Below are positions 36,772 through 44,375 of a stretch of DNA of 64,000 bases, piece by piece. Below the pieces are notes generated by a model that worked only from the letters and a program-made list of their open reading frames with translations, was not told the DNA's origin and did no database searches. The stretch is from UBA6168 sp041163745 (GTDB lineage: Bacteria > Bacteroidota > Bacteroidia > Chitinophagales > Saprospiraceae). The stretch's first letter is position 1; the number at the start of each line of letters is the position of its first letter. The stretch is from positions 15,772 to 79,771 of the forward strand of contig JBEAQU010000104.1 of assembly GCA_041163745.1 (NCBI GenBank), written 5' to 3'. Position numbers and translations under genes: made by a program.

Positions 36772-37127
36772 CGAAAGGGTTACCGGAAACACCCTCCAAG
36801 ACCGAACTATTCCGCACCCACACACCGTGTCCGACGGGGTCTAAAATTTTTTCCGTTCTGTATGACATTTTTGGCTGCCAGTCGGCATAAGTTTGCATCC
36901 GGTCCGCATATGCTGACCGGATGGCGATGACAATCACCTGCTGCCGGAACCAGGCAGACAGGACGTAATACCGAGAATGCCCACACCGATCGGGTTTCCA
37001 TCCGAGAAAATGAACGGAAAAGCGCCTGTTTGCGGCAAGCAAGGAAACCTGGCAGGCAGGCATCCCGTGCTGCGTCTGTGCTCAGAGTCCAGCGTACCCC
37101 CGTTCGAATCTAATTCCGCGTTTATTC
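36772..37127. other. Intergenic region with promoter-adjacent palindrome
   Basis: The 356-bp gap between the GHL10 and DUF3298-like genes holds a plus-strand TAAGTTTG box (36888-36895, exact TAnnTTTG). It is immediately followed by a perfect 8-bp inverted repeat CATCCGGT/ACCGGATG (36896-36923, loop 12). The repeat would cover the transcription start. A minus-strand frame of 109 codons crosses the gap but looks like chance. Confidence 0.45.
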
Positions 37128-37994
37128 ATGAGAATACTTGAGCGATGCCCGATCCTCGTGCTGTTGGTCACGCTGACCTGCTGCGCAGCCTGTTCGGATC
37201 CGGCGGAACAACGCGACGGAGCGTCGGCTTCCCCAACCGAAGAAATCCAGTTCGAAACGGTTTCCGTCCACCGCACAGCCGGTCGATGCCGTTCCAATGG
37301 CAACCACTGTGCGGAAGTCACCTTGATTTTTCCCTTGGCGGCCGGAGGAAGGGATACGGTGCGGTCGAGGATAAATCGGGTCATCCTGGAAAGTCTGCTG
37401 AAGGCCTTTCCAGCCGGCGAAACCACGGACCTTACGGACTGGTCCGTACCCCGGCTGGAAACTGCCGCCGAGACTTTTGTCCGGCAGTGGTCGGATGCAT
37501 TTGAAGCCGATGCCAACGGGATCGGCAACAGGCAGTTGCTGGTGACCGGGGAATCCGCCGGCTGTCGGCATGACGTCGCTTCCGTTTCCCTGGGCGTTTA
37601 TGTCTTGCATGAAGACGACCACCCGGTTTCCTATACCATTATACATAATTTCGACTTACGCAACGGTGCGCTTATTGGCTGGCCCGATTTGGTCGACAGC
37701 CTCCCGTCCTTCCGTGACTTTGTCAGCCGCCAACTTCTGCAATCTCTGGAAGGCACGGATTTACTTCCAAGGAACAGTCCTGGACACCTCCCAGAAAAAC
37801 CGGATCTCCCGCAGCACTTCGAACTGACGGAGGACGGGCTGTACCTTTGGTACAACCCATTCGAACTGGGGATGTTTTCGAGCGGTCCGACCGATCTGCT
37901 GATACCTTATGATTCCTTGCAGGGTTTTCTGCGGACGGACCGTATCGGCTGTCTCAGGTTCCAAGCCGCAACAATCCGTCCAGGTGTTCAATGA
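37128..37994 (+). CDS. DUF3298/RsiV-like lipoprotein
   Basis: The 288-residue product starts with a lipoprotein signal (MRILERCPILVLLVTLTCCAAC, lipobox near CAAC). The body resembles the DUF4163/DUF3298 pair found in RsiV-like proteins: a region with LLVTGESAGCRHDVASVSLGVYVL followed by a C-terminal half with FDLRNGALIGWPDLV, FELTEDGLYLWYNPFELGMF and LLIPYDSLQGFL. RsiV binds lysozyme as an anti-sigma factor, but the Bacteroidota homologues lack the cytoplasmic part, so this one may be a simple envelope lipoprotein. Its 3' end overlaps that of miaA by 41 bp. Confidence 0.75.
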   Translation: MRILERCPILVLLVTLTCCAACSDPAEQRDGASASPTEEIQFETVSVHRTAGRCRSNGNHCAEVTLIFPLAAGGRDTVRSRINRVILESLLKAFPAGETTDLTDWSVPRLETAAETFVRQWSDAFEADANGIGNRQLLVTGESAGCRHDVASVSLGVYVLHEDDHPVSYTIIHNFDLRNGALIGWPDLVDSLPSFRDFVSRQLLQSLEGTDLLPRNSPGHLPEKPDLPQHFELTEDGLYLWYNPFELGMFSSGPTDLLIPYDSLQGFLRTDRIGCLRFQAATIRPGVQ

Positions 37995-38880
37995 CGGCGG
38001 CGGAATCGGAAGGATGGAAAGGGGTCCAACCACCTTGGTTGCGAAACCAGGTATCCTGGCGTTTCGCGTACTGACGCGTATGTTGTCTGATGAGTCCTAC
38101 CGCCGTGGCAAGTGAGATTTCCCCTTCGACATGACGGAACATTTCCTGGTAGCCGACCGTCTGCAAGGCCTGCAGGTGCCGGTACGGAAACAGGCTGCGC
38201 ACCTCCTGTTCCAATCCGGCCGCCAGCATCTGATCCACCCGGGCATCGATTCGGCCAAACCGTTCCTGCCGGTCCATACCAAGCAGCAGGTGAACAGGCG
38301 TGAACGGCCTCGTTTTTCGTCCACTGCCCAGAAACCGCGAGTAGGGAAGACCTGTCACGTAACAAATGCTGAGTGCTCTCACAAGCCGACGGGGATTCAT
38401 GATATCCACCGTCCGGTAATAGGAAGGGTCCAACCGTTTGAGCTCCTGCTGCAGACAGCGCAATCCGTCCGGTTCCTCCGCCGTCAGGTTAAGATCCGCC
38501 ACAACAGCGTCGGGCACGGATGGAAAAACATCCAACCCTTCGCATACAGCCTTCAGATATAGTCCGGAACCGCCTGCCATCACGACCACCCTATGCTTCC
38601 GGTAAAGCTGTTCCAGACTCGCCATCACATCCGCCTCGTACCGCCCGACGGAATAAGGTTCGTGTATGCTGACAGATCCGATGAAATGATGAGGCACAGC
38701 AGCCAGCTCCGATTCGGACGGCTTCGCTGTGCCGACCGACATCTCCCGATAAATTTGCCGGCTGTCAGCTGAGATGATCTCCGTATCAAAATGGCGAGCC
38801 ACCCGGATGGCGAGTTCCGTTTTTCCGGTCGCGGTAGCACCTCCGATCACCACCAGGAATTTTTGTTCCTCATCCGACAT
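37954..38880 (-). CDS. miaA: tRNA dimethylallyltransferase
   Basis: The 308-residue enzyme adds a dimethylallyl group to A37 of tRNAs that read codons starting with U. Motifs are the P-loop GGATATGKTELAIRVA, the SADSRQIYREMSVGTAKPS block, HHFIGSV, AGGSGLYLKAV, and the MNPRRLVRALSI region. Length is normal. It is convergent with the DUF3298-like gene, overlapping by 41 bp, and divergent from the acyltransferase gene, with overlapping promoter boxes in the ~100-bp gap. Confidence 0.96.
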   Translation of the reverse strand: MSDEEQKFLVVIGGATATGKTELAIRVARHFDTEIISADSRQIYREMSVGTAKPSESELAAVPHHFIGSVSIHEPYSVGRYEADVMASLEQLYRKHRVVVMAGGSGLYLKAVCEGLDVFPSVPDAVVADLNLTAEEPDGLRCLQQELKRLDPSYYRTVDIMNPRRLVRALSICYVTGLPYSRFLGSGRKTRPFTPVHLLLGMDRQERFGRIDARVDQMLAAGLEQEVRSLFPYRHLQALQTVGYQEMFRHVEGEISLATAVGLIRQHTRQYAKRQDTWFRNQGGWTPFHPSDSAAVIEHLDGLLRLGT

Positions 38881-38890
38881 GTTACCTTTG
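38862..38890 (+). promoter_or_regulatory. Promoter of the acyltransferase gene (TTTG-N17-TACCTTTG)
   Basis: TTTG (38862-38865) and TACCTTTG (38883-38890) with a 17-base spacer match the Bacteroidota promoter consensus. The -33 part lies inside the miaA coding region. The downstream gene starts at 38982. Confidence 0.6.
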
Positions 38891-38898
38891 CATTTTTA

Positions 38899-38906
38899 CA
38901 AAAATA
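38899..38906 (-). promoter_or_regulatory. -7 element (TATTTTTG) for miaA
   Basis: On the minus strand TATTTTTG ends 19 bases before the miaA start codon, giving a very short leader. It is separated by only 8 bp from the oppositely oriented -7 box of the acyltransferase gene. Confidence 0.5.
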
Positions 38907-38981
38907 GCACTTTGCGCCAACACATCGGGAACCCCTTACGGCAGTCCCCGAACGACAATCCTTCAACTCAACACATCGGCA

Positions 38982-40271
38982 ATGCTTTACAGCCTGATCC
39001 GTCCCCTCCTCAAGCTCACGCTCTCCGTTTATTTCCGAAAAATATACATCAGCGGGACGGAAAACGTACCGGCTGACAAGCCGGTCGTTTTCGCCGCCAA
39101 CCACCCCAGCGCCTTCATAGAACCGGTCATACTGGCTTGCTGGCAGAAAAGACCCTTGAGTTACATGGCCCGGGGAGACCTTTATCTCAACAGTCCCTTC
39201 ATCCGCTGGCTCTACCAATCCTTCCGGCTGATTCCCATCTACCGCCTGGATGATGCCGGGTACAGCCAGGTGAAAAGCAATTACTCTTCCATCGACCATT
39301 GTGCCGCTGCGCTGGAACGCAGGGGAGGGCTCGTCATCCTGGCGGAGGGCCGAACCAAACATGAGAAAAGGTTACGGCCCATCATGAAAGGTACCGCCAG
39401 GGTGGTGTTCACCACGATGCAGAATTATGATTCGCTGGATATCCACATCGTTCCGGTCGGTGTCAATTATTCCAACAGCGACCGGTTCCGCGAGGTCGCG
39501 ATGATCGATATCGGCCCACCCATCCGGGTAGCTGACTTCAAGGATACCTATCAGGAAAGGCCTGCTGCAGCAATCAATACCGTCACCCAGGCCATCCGCG
39601 AAGGATTGTCGGAACGGGTCGTCCATATACAGGATCCTGCCGATGACGACCTGGCGGATTTACTACTGGACATGCAGTTGAATCACCGTTCGGAAGACCT
39701 CTTGCGGGTATTGTCCTCCGACAAATCCGTACTTGAACATCAACTGGCATTGACCCAACGGATCAATGCCCTGCCAACTGCGGAAAAAGCCCGTTTGAAA
39801 GATTTGGTCGCCAGCTATCGGGAAGACCTGGAGACGGCCGGAGTGACGGACCGTGGGCTCTGCCGCTTCCGAAGTGGGAAGTCGCGGTCGCTGGCTGCCA
39901 TATTGCCTGGTTATCTGTTGTTTCTGGCCAGTCTGCCATTCAATCTCCCGCCTTGGTTGTTCTCCTACCAACTCACACGCAAGCTTGTGAAGGCCATTGA
40001 ATTCCGAGCATCTGTGCTGTATGCCGCCGTCACGATCAGCTACCTGGCTTATTGGCTGCTTTGCATGGCCGTATTCATCGCGTTGCGCCAGCCAGTGCTG
40101 GTGGCTGCGGCCATCATCTTCCCCTTGACCGGGTATTTCAGCATAATTTACCTGGATTACTGGCGGGATTGGAAAGCCGCCTACCGGGTCGGCAGACTCG
40201 GCCGGACCACGCAGGACAAACTATGGAAACAACGGGAGGAAATTCTGCGAAAAACAGCATCCATGGCCTGA
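38982..40271 (+). CDS. PlsC-type glycerolipid acyltransferase with C-terminal membrane helices
   Basis: The 429-residue protein has an N-terminal acyltransferase domain with the motifs AANHPSAFIEP (block I), FRLIPIYRLDD (block II) and VILAEGRTKHEKRL (block III), as in lysophospholipid acyltransferases. The acidic residue of block I is Glu, six positions after the His, rather than Asp at five. The second half is helical and ends with three hydrophobic segments (LPGYLLFLASLPFNLPPWLF, YAAVTISYLAYWLLCMAVFI, VAAAIIFPLTGYFSIIYLDY), suggesting membrane embedding. It probably acylates lysophosphatidate or a related glycerolipid. Confidence 0.85.
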   Translation: MLYSLIRPLLKLTLSVYFRKIYISGTENVPADKPVVFAANHPSAFIEPVILACWQKRPLSYMARGDLYLNSPFIRWLYQSFRLIPIYRLDDAGYSQVKSNYSSIDHCAAALERRGGLVILAEGRTKHEKRLRPIMKGTARVVFTTMQNYDSLDIHIVPVGVNYSNSDRFREVAMIDIGPPIRVADFKDTYQERPAAAINTVTQAIREGLSERVVHIQDPADDDLADLLLDMQLNHRSEDLLRVLSSDKSVLEHQLALTQRINALPTAEKARLKDLVASYREDLETAGVTDRGLCRFRSGKSRSLAAILPGYLLFLASLPFNLPPWLFSYQLTRKLVKAIEFRASVLYAAVTISYLAYWLLCMAVFIALRQPVLVAAAIIFPLTGYFSIIYLDYWRDWKAAYRVGRLGRTTQDKLWKQREEILRKTASMA

Positions 40272-40315
40272 ACCATCCGTAAGGCAGCGCCTGGCGGAGC
40301 GGAATCGGACCTTCG

Positions 40316-41440
40316 TCAGCTGTGCAGCAGCACCATCGGTATCTCCGGATGCCGGAGCAATTCCCGTATGGGGCTCCGTTTAAGCATTCGTAGGAACCAT
40401 CCGTGGTCCTGGTACAACAACACGATTACTTCGATGCCTTGTTCCCGGGCGTACCTCACCAGTCCGCTCCGCACATCCCGGGCATCCACCACCTGGATTC
40501 GGAAGGAAAAAGGCGGTTCGCCCACAGCAAACAGCTGGTCTACCAATTCCGATTTCATTCCTTCGACCGCCAGCTGGTCGTCAGGATCGGTACGGACATG
40601 TACGAAATGAATCTCAGCTTCCGGCAGGATACTGAGCCTCAGCAACTTTGCAAGTGGTTCCACCGCCACCATGTGACTGGCAACCGCATACATCAGCTTG
40701 CGGGAAGTGGGAAAGGACGACCCTGCCGGCAACAGCATCACCGGGCATACCGCCCGTTCGCTGACGACCATGGAAACCGAACCGAAGTACCCTTCCATCG
40801 GCCTTTTCTCCCTTCGGCTGCCCATGATGATCATGTCCACCTGCTGCTCTTCCGCATAACGAAGGATTTCCTCCACCGGAAACCCGATGGTCTGGCGACG
40901 GACCAAATCGAATGCTCCGACCGACTCACCTTCCTTAGACAAGGCAGCCGATACAGCCCCCAAAAAGTCGTCCATATCCTTCTCCGCCTTCTCCATTTGG
41001 GCTTGTGTAAGGTCCGACGGAACAGACAAGTTGCCGGGAAGGTCCGACAAGACCGGCGCAGGTGGCACCACGTGCAGCACATGTACCGCTGTGTCGGTCT
41101 TCGATGCCAGGGACCTGGCATACCGGAGCGCCAGGTGTGAAGTGTCAGAAAAATCCACCGGAACCAGGATCCGCACCCTTCGACGCCCATCGTGCCTGGA
41201 ATACGTGCCGATGAGCAATTTCAGGTCTTCCACATTCGGTATTTCCTTTTCCATGATGACGGATCCGTTCAAGGCCAGGGCAGGAATGCTGTTTATCTGG
41301 TATTGGATGAAGCGGTCGACGTCGGTCACCGGAACCACCCGGGCACACAAATCCAACTCTTCCAACGCCTTGGTCACATTGTACCACAACCGGGTCGTAT
41401 CATCCGCCCCATGAATACCCAGGATCTCTATTAGCGTCAT
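40316..41440 (-). CDS. Thioredoxin-like domain fused to two universal stress protein domains
   Basis: Residues ~1-80 resemble the small thioredoxin_3 (redox-active disulfide) family: IEILGIHGADDTTRLWYNV, VVPVTDVDRFIQYQINSI, PALALNGSVIMEKEIPNVEDL. The usual CxxC is absent, replaced by HGADDTT. Two UspA domains follow: the first from RVRILVPVDFSDTSHLALRY to MGSRREKRPMEGYFGSVS, the second from RKLMYAVASHMVAVEPL to the end (total 374 residues). Universal stress proteins are cytoplasmic and often bind ATP or AMP. The gene lies 158 bp downstream of a CBS-domain gene on the same strand and begins the stress/cbb3 island. Confidence 0.85.
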   Translation of the reverse strand: MTLIEILGIHGADDTTRLWYNVTKALEELDLCARVVPVTDVDRFIQYQINSIPALALNGSVIMEKEIPNVEDLKLLIGTYSRHDGRRRVRILVPVDFSDTSHLALRYARSLASKTDTAVHVLHVVPPAPVLSDLPGNLSVPSDLTQAQMEKAEKDMDDFLGAVSAALSKEGESVGAFDLVRRQTIGFPVEEILRYAEEQQVDMIIMGSRREKRPMEGYFGSVSMVVSERAVCPVMLLPAGSSFPTSRKLMYAVASHMVAVEPLAKLLRLSILPEAEIHFVHVRTDPDDQLAVEGMKSELVDQLFAVGEPPFSFRIQVVDARDVRSGLVRYAREQGIEVIVLLYQDHGWFLRMLKRSPIRELLRHPEIPMVLLHS

Positions 41441-41598
41441 GTTTATCTGAAGACAGGTGTGTCCGTATGCCTGAGGCTGTGGTGGATCGCAGCGTCAGAT
41501 CGGGACGGTATCAACGTAAAAACCCGTACGCATCGGGAAAGACATTGTCTCGACCAATGCACACAGGCCGTCATGCATCAAATGGTGTCTGCAACGGA

Positions 41599-42051
41599 TC
41601 AGTCTTTCGCCCGCTTGTAATCCTCCAGCGAAACGGGTTCCTGAGCCAGCGCCTTGATGATGTCGAAGGTGGTCACAAGACCGACCAGTTCGTCGTTGTC
41701 TACAATCGGAAGGGCATGGAAACGGTTCACCATGAATACTTCCAACAGGTTCCGGATGGGCTCGGAACTGTCAAGCTTGGCGAGCCCTTTGGTCATGATT
41801 TCGGATACTTTCCAAGAGCGAAGCCGGGTCTCGTCGATGAACTTGTCCATGTCGGTACCCCGGAATCCGTGAAGGAAATGTAGAAAATCACTCTTGCTGA
41901 CCATGCCGACGATTTGCTTGTACCGAGTGACGGGAATGTGGTGGATGTTGTGTTTTTCAAAAACCTCTCTTACTTCGATAAGAGTGTCATCCGGGCTTAA
42001 CGAGATCAGATCCCGCGTCATGATGCTGGAGACGGGTGCCAAAAGGTTCAT
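41599..42051 (-). CDS. CBS-domain-pair protein
   Basis: The 150-residue protein consists of two CBS domains (a Bateman module). It opens with MNLLAPVSSIMTRDLISLSP and shows VFEKHNIHHIPVTRYKQIVG in the first domain and MVNRFHALPIVDNDELVG in the second, ending with DYKRAKD. Such modules bind adenine nucleotides or SAM and act as energy sensors. It is one of three related CBS proteins here. I choose ATG 42051 because that is where homology starts; an ATG at 42102 would add 17 residues. A palindrome resembling a Crp/Fnr site lies 115 bp upstream. Confidence 0.88.
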   Translation of the reverse strand: MNLLAPVSSIMTRDLISLSPDDTLIEVREVFEKHNIHHIPVTRYKQIVGMVSKSDFLHFLHGFRGTDMDKFIDETRLRSWKVSEIMTKGLAKLDSSEPIRNLLEVFMVNRFHALPIVDNDELVGLVTTFDIIKALAQEPVSLEDYKRAKD

Positions 42052-42390
42052 AAAATGGTTGCTTGTTACCAGGTACAGCCCGCCATTTGAAGTCCGTGCC
42101 ATTCTCCCTGGTATGGTGAGTAGATGTATTTGCGTGCAATATCCAACTTTCCCAAGCAAGGGTACATGACTTTTGTCACCCCCTCGTCTGATATTCTTCA
42201 GATTGGCGTGCCATCGGACGGCTCCGCGCACAAGATGATGTTTGTCACTGTCCGCGGCCAGGTTTTGTCAGGGCGGTGTGGTTCCCGGACGCCTAAATTT
42301 GAATTTCAATCGCCGAAGACACCCTGACCTTCCGACAGGTCTCGGAAATCATGGAGGATTCGCAAAAATGTAAAACAACCTGCACAAGCC
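42052..42390. other. Divergent intergenic region between two CBS-domain genes
   Basis: The 339-bp gap holds the Crp/Fnr-like palindrome at 42166-42179 and a second, differently spaced palindrome TTTGAATTTCAA near 42297-42308. No coding sequence and no exact TAnnTTTG box was found, consistent with activator-dependent promoters. Confidence 0.45.
42166..42179. promoter_or_regulatory. Crp/Fnr-like palindrome ATGAC-TTTT-GTCAC
   Basis: The 14-base element has the 5+4+5 geometry of Crp/Fnr-family operators; the inner TGAC/GTCA halves are perfect. It stands between the divergent CBS-domain genes, 115 bp from the minus-strand start and 212 bp from the plus-strand start. Confidence 0.45.
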
Positions 42391-42834
42391 ATGAATCCAA
42401 ACACACCAATCCAGGAGATAATGACGAAAGAGATCGTCACCGTCCGCATAACGGACGACCTGCAACATGTCCGGTCCGTCTTCAACAAGCACAGTTTCCA
42501 TCACCTGCCGGTGCTGACGACGGAGGGGCGGTTGGCAGGCATCATTGCCCTTTCGGACTACGATAAGGTCCGGTACCTGCTGTCCACTGGATTCGCAGGC
42601 GTCTCACACGGCCTGACCGCCAAAGACATCATGACCTCCTATCCCATGCATTTGGAACCGGATGACACCGTCGGTCTGGCCGCCGACATCTTTCTGGCTA
42701 ACAGATTCCACGCCTTGCCGGTGCTCGATGACCAGCTGCTGGTAGGCCTGGTGACCACGCACGACCTGCTGGCCTTCGGTTTCCGGTCTCCACTCGAACC
42801 GGAGCTGAATGTCATGGAGTACCAAGGGGACTGA
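42391..42834 (+). CDS. CBS-domain-pair protein
   Basis: The 147-residue protein is a second Bateman module: IQEIMTKEIVTVRITDDLQH, VFNKHSFHHLPVLTTEGRLAG, then AKDIMTSYPMHLEPDDTVGL and LANRFHALPVLDDQLLVGLV. It is a paralogue of its neighbours, sharing the FHALPV-LVGLVTT core, and has no effector domain, so it probably signals adenylate status by binding to partners. It is first of a plus-strand run CBS-CBS-VIT1; the next gene starts 52 bp downstream. Confidence 0.9.
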   Translation: MNPNTPIQEIMTKEIVTVRITDDLQHVRSVFNKHSFHHLPVLTTEGRLAGIIALSDYDKVRYLLSTGFAGVSHGLTAKDIMTSYPMHLEPDDTVGLAADIFLANRFHALPVLDDQLLVGLVTTHDLLAFGFRSPLEPELNVMEYQGD

Positions 42835-42886
42835 TGCCGGCAGCAGCGGCACGTTCCCGCTCCATTCACCATCAATAACAGTCAAC

Positions 42887-43333
42887 ATGATAGACAGAAG
42901 CTTGAAAGTCAGCCAACTGATGACCACTGACGTGTTGTTCGTAAGGCCGGACGACATCATGGAGGAAGTGGATAAGATCTTCCGCAGAAACAACATCCAC
43001 CATATCCCCGTCGTGGATTCCAACCAGCAAGTGGTCGGTATGATCTCCCGCAGCGACTATTACAAGATTTTGCACGGATTCACACTTTTCCGAACGGAAA
43101 AGAGCGAATCCTACAACCAGGCCATCCTGCGTTCGCTGCTCGCCAAGGAGGTCATGGTACGACATGTGGCGAAGCTCAATCCGGAGGATACCGTGACGGT
43201 CGCCGCCGGATTCTTCCGGGAGAACCTGTTTCACGCCATCCCGGTGGTGGACAATATCGGTAAGTTGGTCGGGATAATCACTACCTTTGACCTGTTGAAC
43301 TTTGCCTTCCAGGAACCTGTCCTCCTGGAATGA
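42887..43333 (+). CDS. CBS-domain-pair protein
   Basis: The 148-residue third CBS paralogue shows VSQLMTTDVLFVRPDDIMEE, IFRRNNIHHIPVVDSNQQVVG, KEVMVRHVAKLNPEDTVTV and ENLFHAIPVVDNIGKLVGII, ending FAFQEPVLLE. The C-terminal QEPV and TTFDLL patterns match the protein at 41599-42051 closely. The start at 42887 (MIDRSLKVSQLM) is preferred; an in-frame ATG at 42809 overlaps the previous gene. The VIT1-family gene begins 16 bp downstream, so the genes are probably co-transcribed. Confidence 0.9.
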   Translation: MIDRSLKVSQLMTTDVLFVRPDDIMEEVDKIFRRNNIHHIPVVDSNQQVVGMISRSDYYKILHGFTLFRTEKSESYNQAILRSLLAKEVMVRHVAKLNPEDTVTVAAGFFRENLFHAIPVVDNIGKLVGIITTFDLLNFAFQEPVLLE

Positions 43334-43349
43334 CCCACTCGGACACTAA

Positions 43350-44048
43350 ATGAAACGAACCCGTCGCAGGCTGCACCTTGCAGAATTCGTCTACGGAGGC
43401 ATCGATGGCAGCGTCACCACTTTCGCTGTGGTGGCGGGTGCCACCGGTGCGGATATGGGGAGTGCTGTCATCATCATCCTCGGAATGGCCAACTTGCTTG
43501 CAGACGGTCTATCCATGAGTATAGGCAGCTACCTTTCGCACAAGACGGTAGACCACGAGTATGAGAAGCACCGTCGAAGAGAGTACGACGAGGTGGTATC
43601 GCGACCGGAGGAAGGCAGGGAGGAAATCAGAAGCATCTACCACCGGAAAGGTTTCCGGGGCACCCTGCTCGAACAGGTCGTGGAAACCATCACCCGCGAC
43701 CAACATGTGTGGGTCGACACCATGATGAAAGAAGAGTTGGAAATCACACCGGCCGAAAGTTCCCCGCTTTCCAAAGCAATCACCACCTTCGTTGCCTTCC
43801 TGGTGGTGGGCTTCGTTCCCTTGTTGGTCTATGTGGCGGATTTTTCAGGAATCTATTCCGCCGACCGACCTTTTCTCGCCGCCTGCATACTGACCGGATT
43901 TGTCTTTGTCTGCATCGGGTGGGGGAAGGCCTATGTAGGCGAACGGAAAGCTTGGAAAGGTGCTTTGGAAACCTTCCTGCTGGGTGCGGTCGCCGCAGCT
44001 GCGGCTTATTACATCGGCGCCTTCCTGGAAATGGTCGTCCAAGGCTGA
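43350..44048 (+). CDS. VIT1/CCC1-family metal ion transporter
   Basis: The 232-residue protein matches the VIT1/CCC1 family, which exchanges Fe2+ or Mn2+ for protons. The first helices hold FVYGGIDGSVTTFAVVAGAT and MANLLADGLSMSIGSYLS, a typical substrate-path signature. A cytoplasmic acidic stretch of ~80 residues (EYDEVVSRPEEGREEIRSIY and TRDQHVWVDTMMKEELE) corresponds to the metal-binding domain. Three more helices follow. The protein may remove or store iron freed under low oxygen. It ends the CBS-CBS-VIT1 run. Confidence 0.9.
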   Translation: MKRTRRRLHLAEFVYGGIDGSVTTFAVVAGATGADMGSAVIIILGMANLLADGLSMSIGSYLSHKTVDHEYEKHRRREYDEVVSRPEEGREEIRSIYHRKGFRGTLLEQVVETITRDQHVWVDTMMKEELEITPAESSPLSKAITTFVAFLVVGFVPLLVYVADFSGIYSADRPFLAACILTGFVFVCIGWGKAYVGERKAWKGALETFLLGAVAAAAAYYIGAFLEMVVQG

Positions 44049-44313
44049 GGGCCGACCGGTCACAGAAACCCCGGCCTTGCACGCACGGTTAGAATGGCGA
44101 ACAACCCCCACCACCTTCGTCGGATAGCTTTCTCCTGCGACTTGACTTGCCCCGGCGGTGGCGCTGCGGGGGTGACGGAAGAAACGTTGATGATGCGGAA
44201 GACAAAGGGCCGGCGTAACAGCGTACATCAAGTATGCGGGACTTCACCATGAGGTTAGGCGCGGAAATCTGTTCCGATCCTGTTTTTCCAGGACATGATT
44301 CCGTTTAAGAAAC

Positions 44314-44349
44314 AAGCGGCCGACAAGGTCCGATGCCCTGTGGCCGCTT
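44314..44349. terminator. Bidirectional terminator-like hairpin
   Basis: AAGCGGCC (44314-44321) and GGCCGCTT (44342-44349) form an 8-bp GC-rich stem flanked by A-rich and T-rich bases, between the convergent VIT1-family and Usp genes. The rest of the 327-bp gap (44049-44375) shows nothing else I can support. Confidence 0.55.
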
Positions 44350-44375
44350 TGTGGTGGAAAAACCGTTTCAACACA

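Noticed and set aside
36734..37063. Minus-strand frame of 109 codons after the GHL10 gene
   Set aside because: It overlaps the 3' end of the GHL10 gene and the promoter-adjacent palindrome; no recognisable protein pattern.
42297..42308. Palindrome TTTGAATTTCAA as a fifth Crp/Fnr site
   Set aside because: The half-sites are three bases apart rather than six between TTGA and TCAA, so the geometry does not fit.
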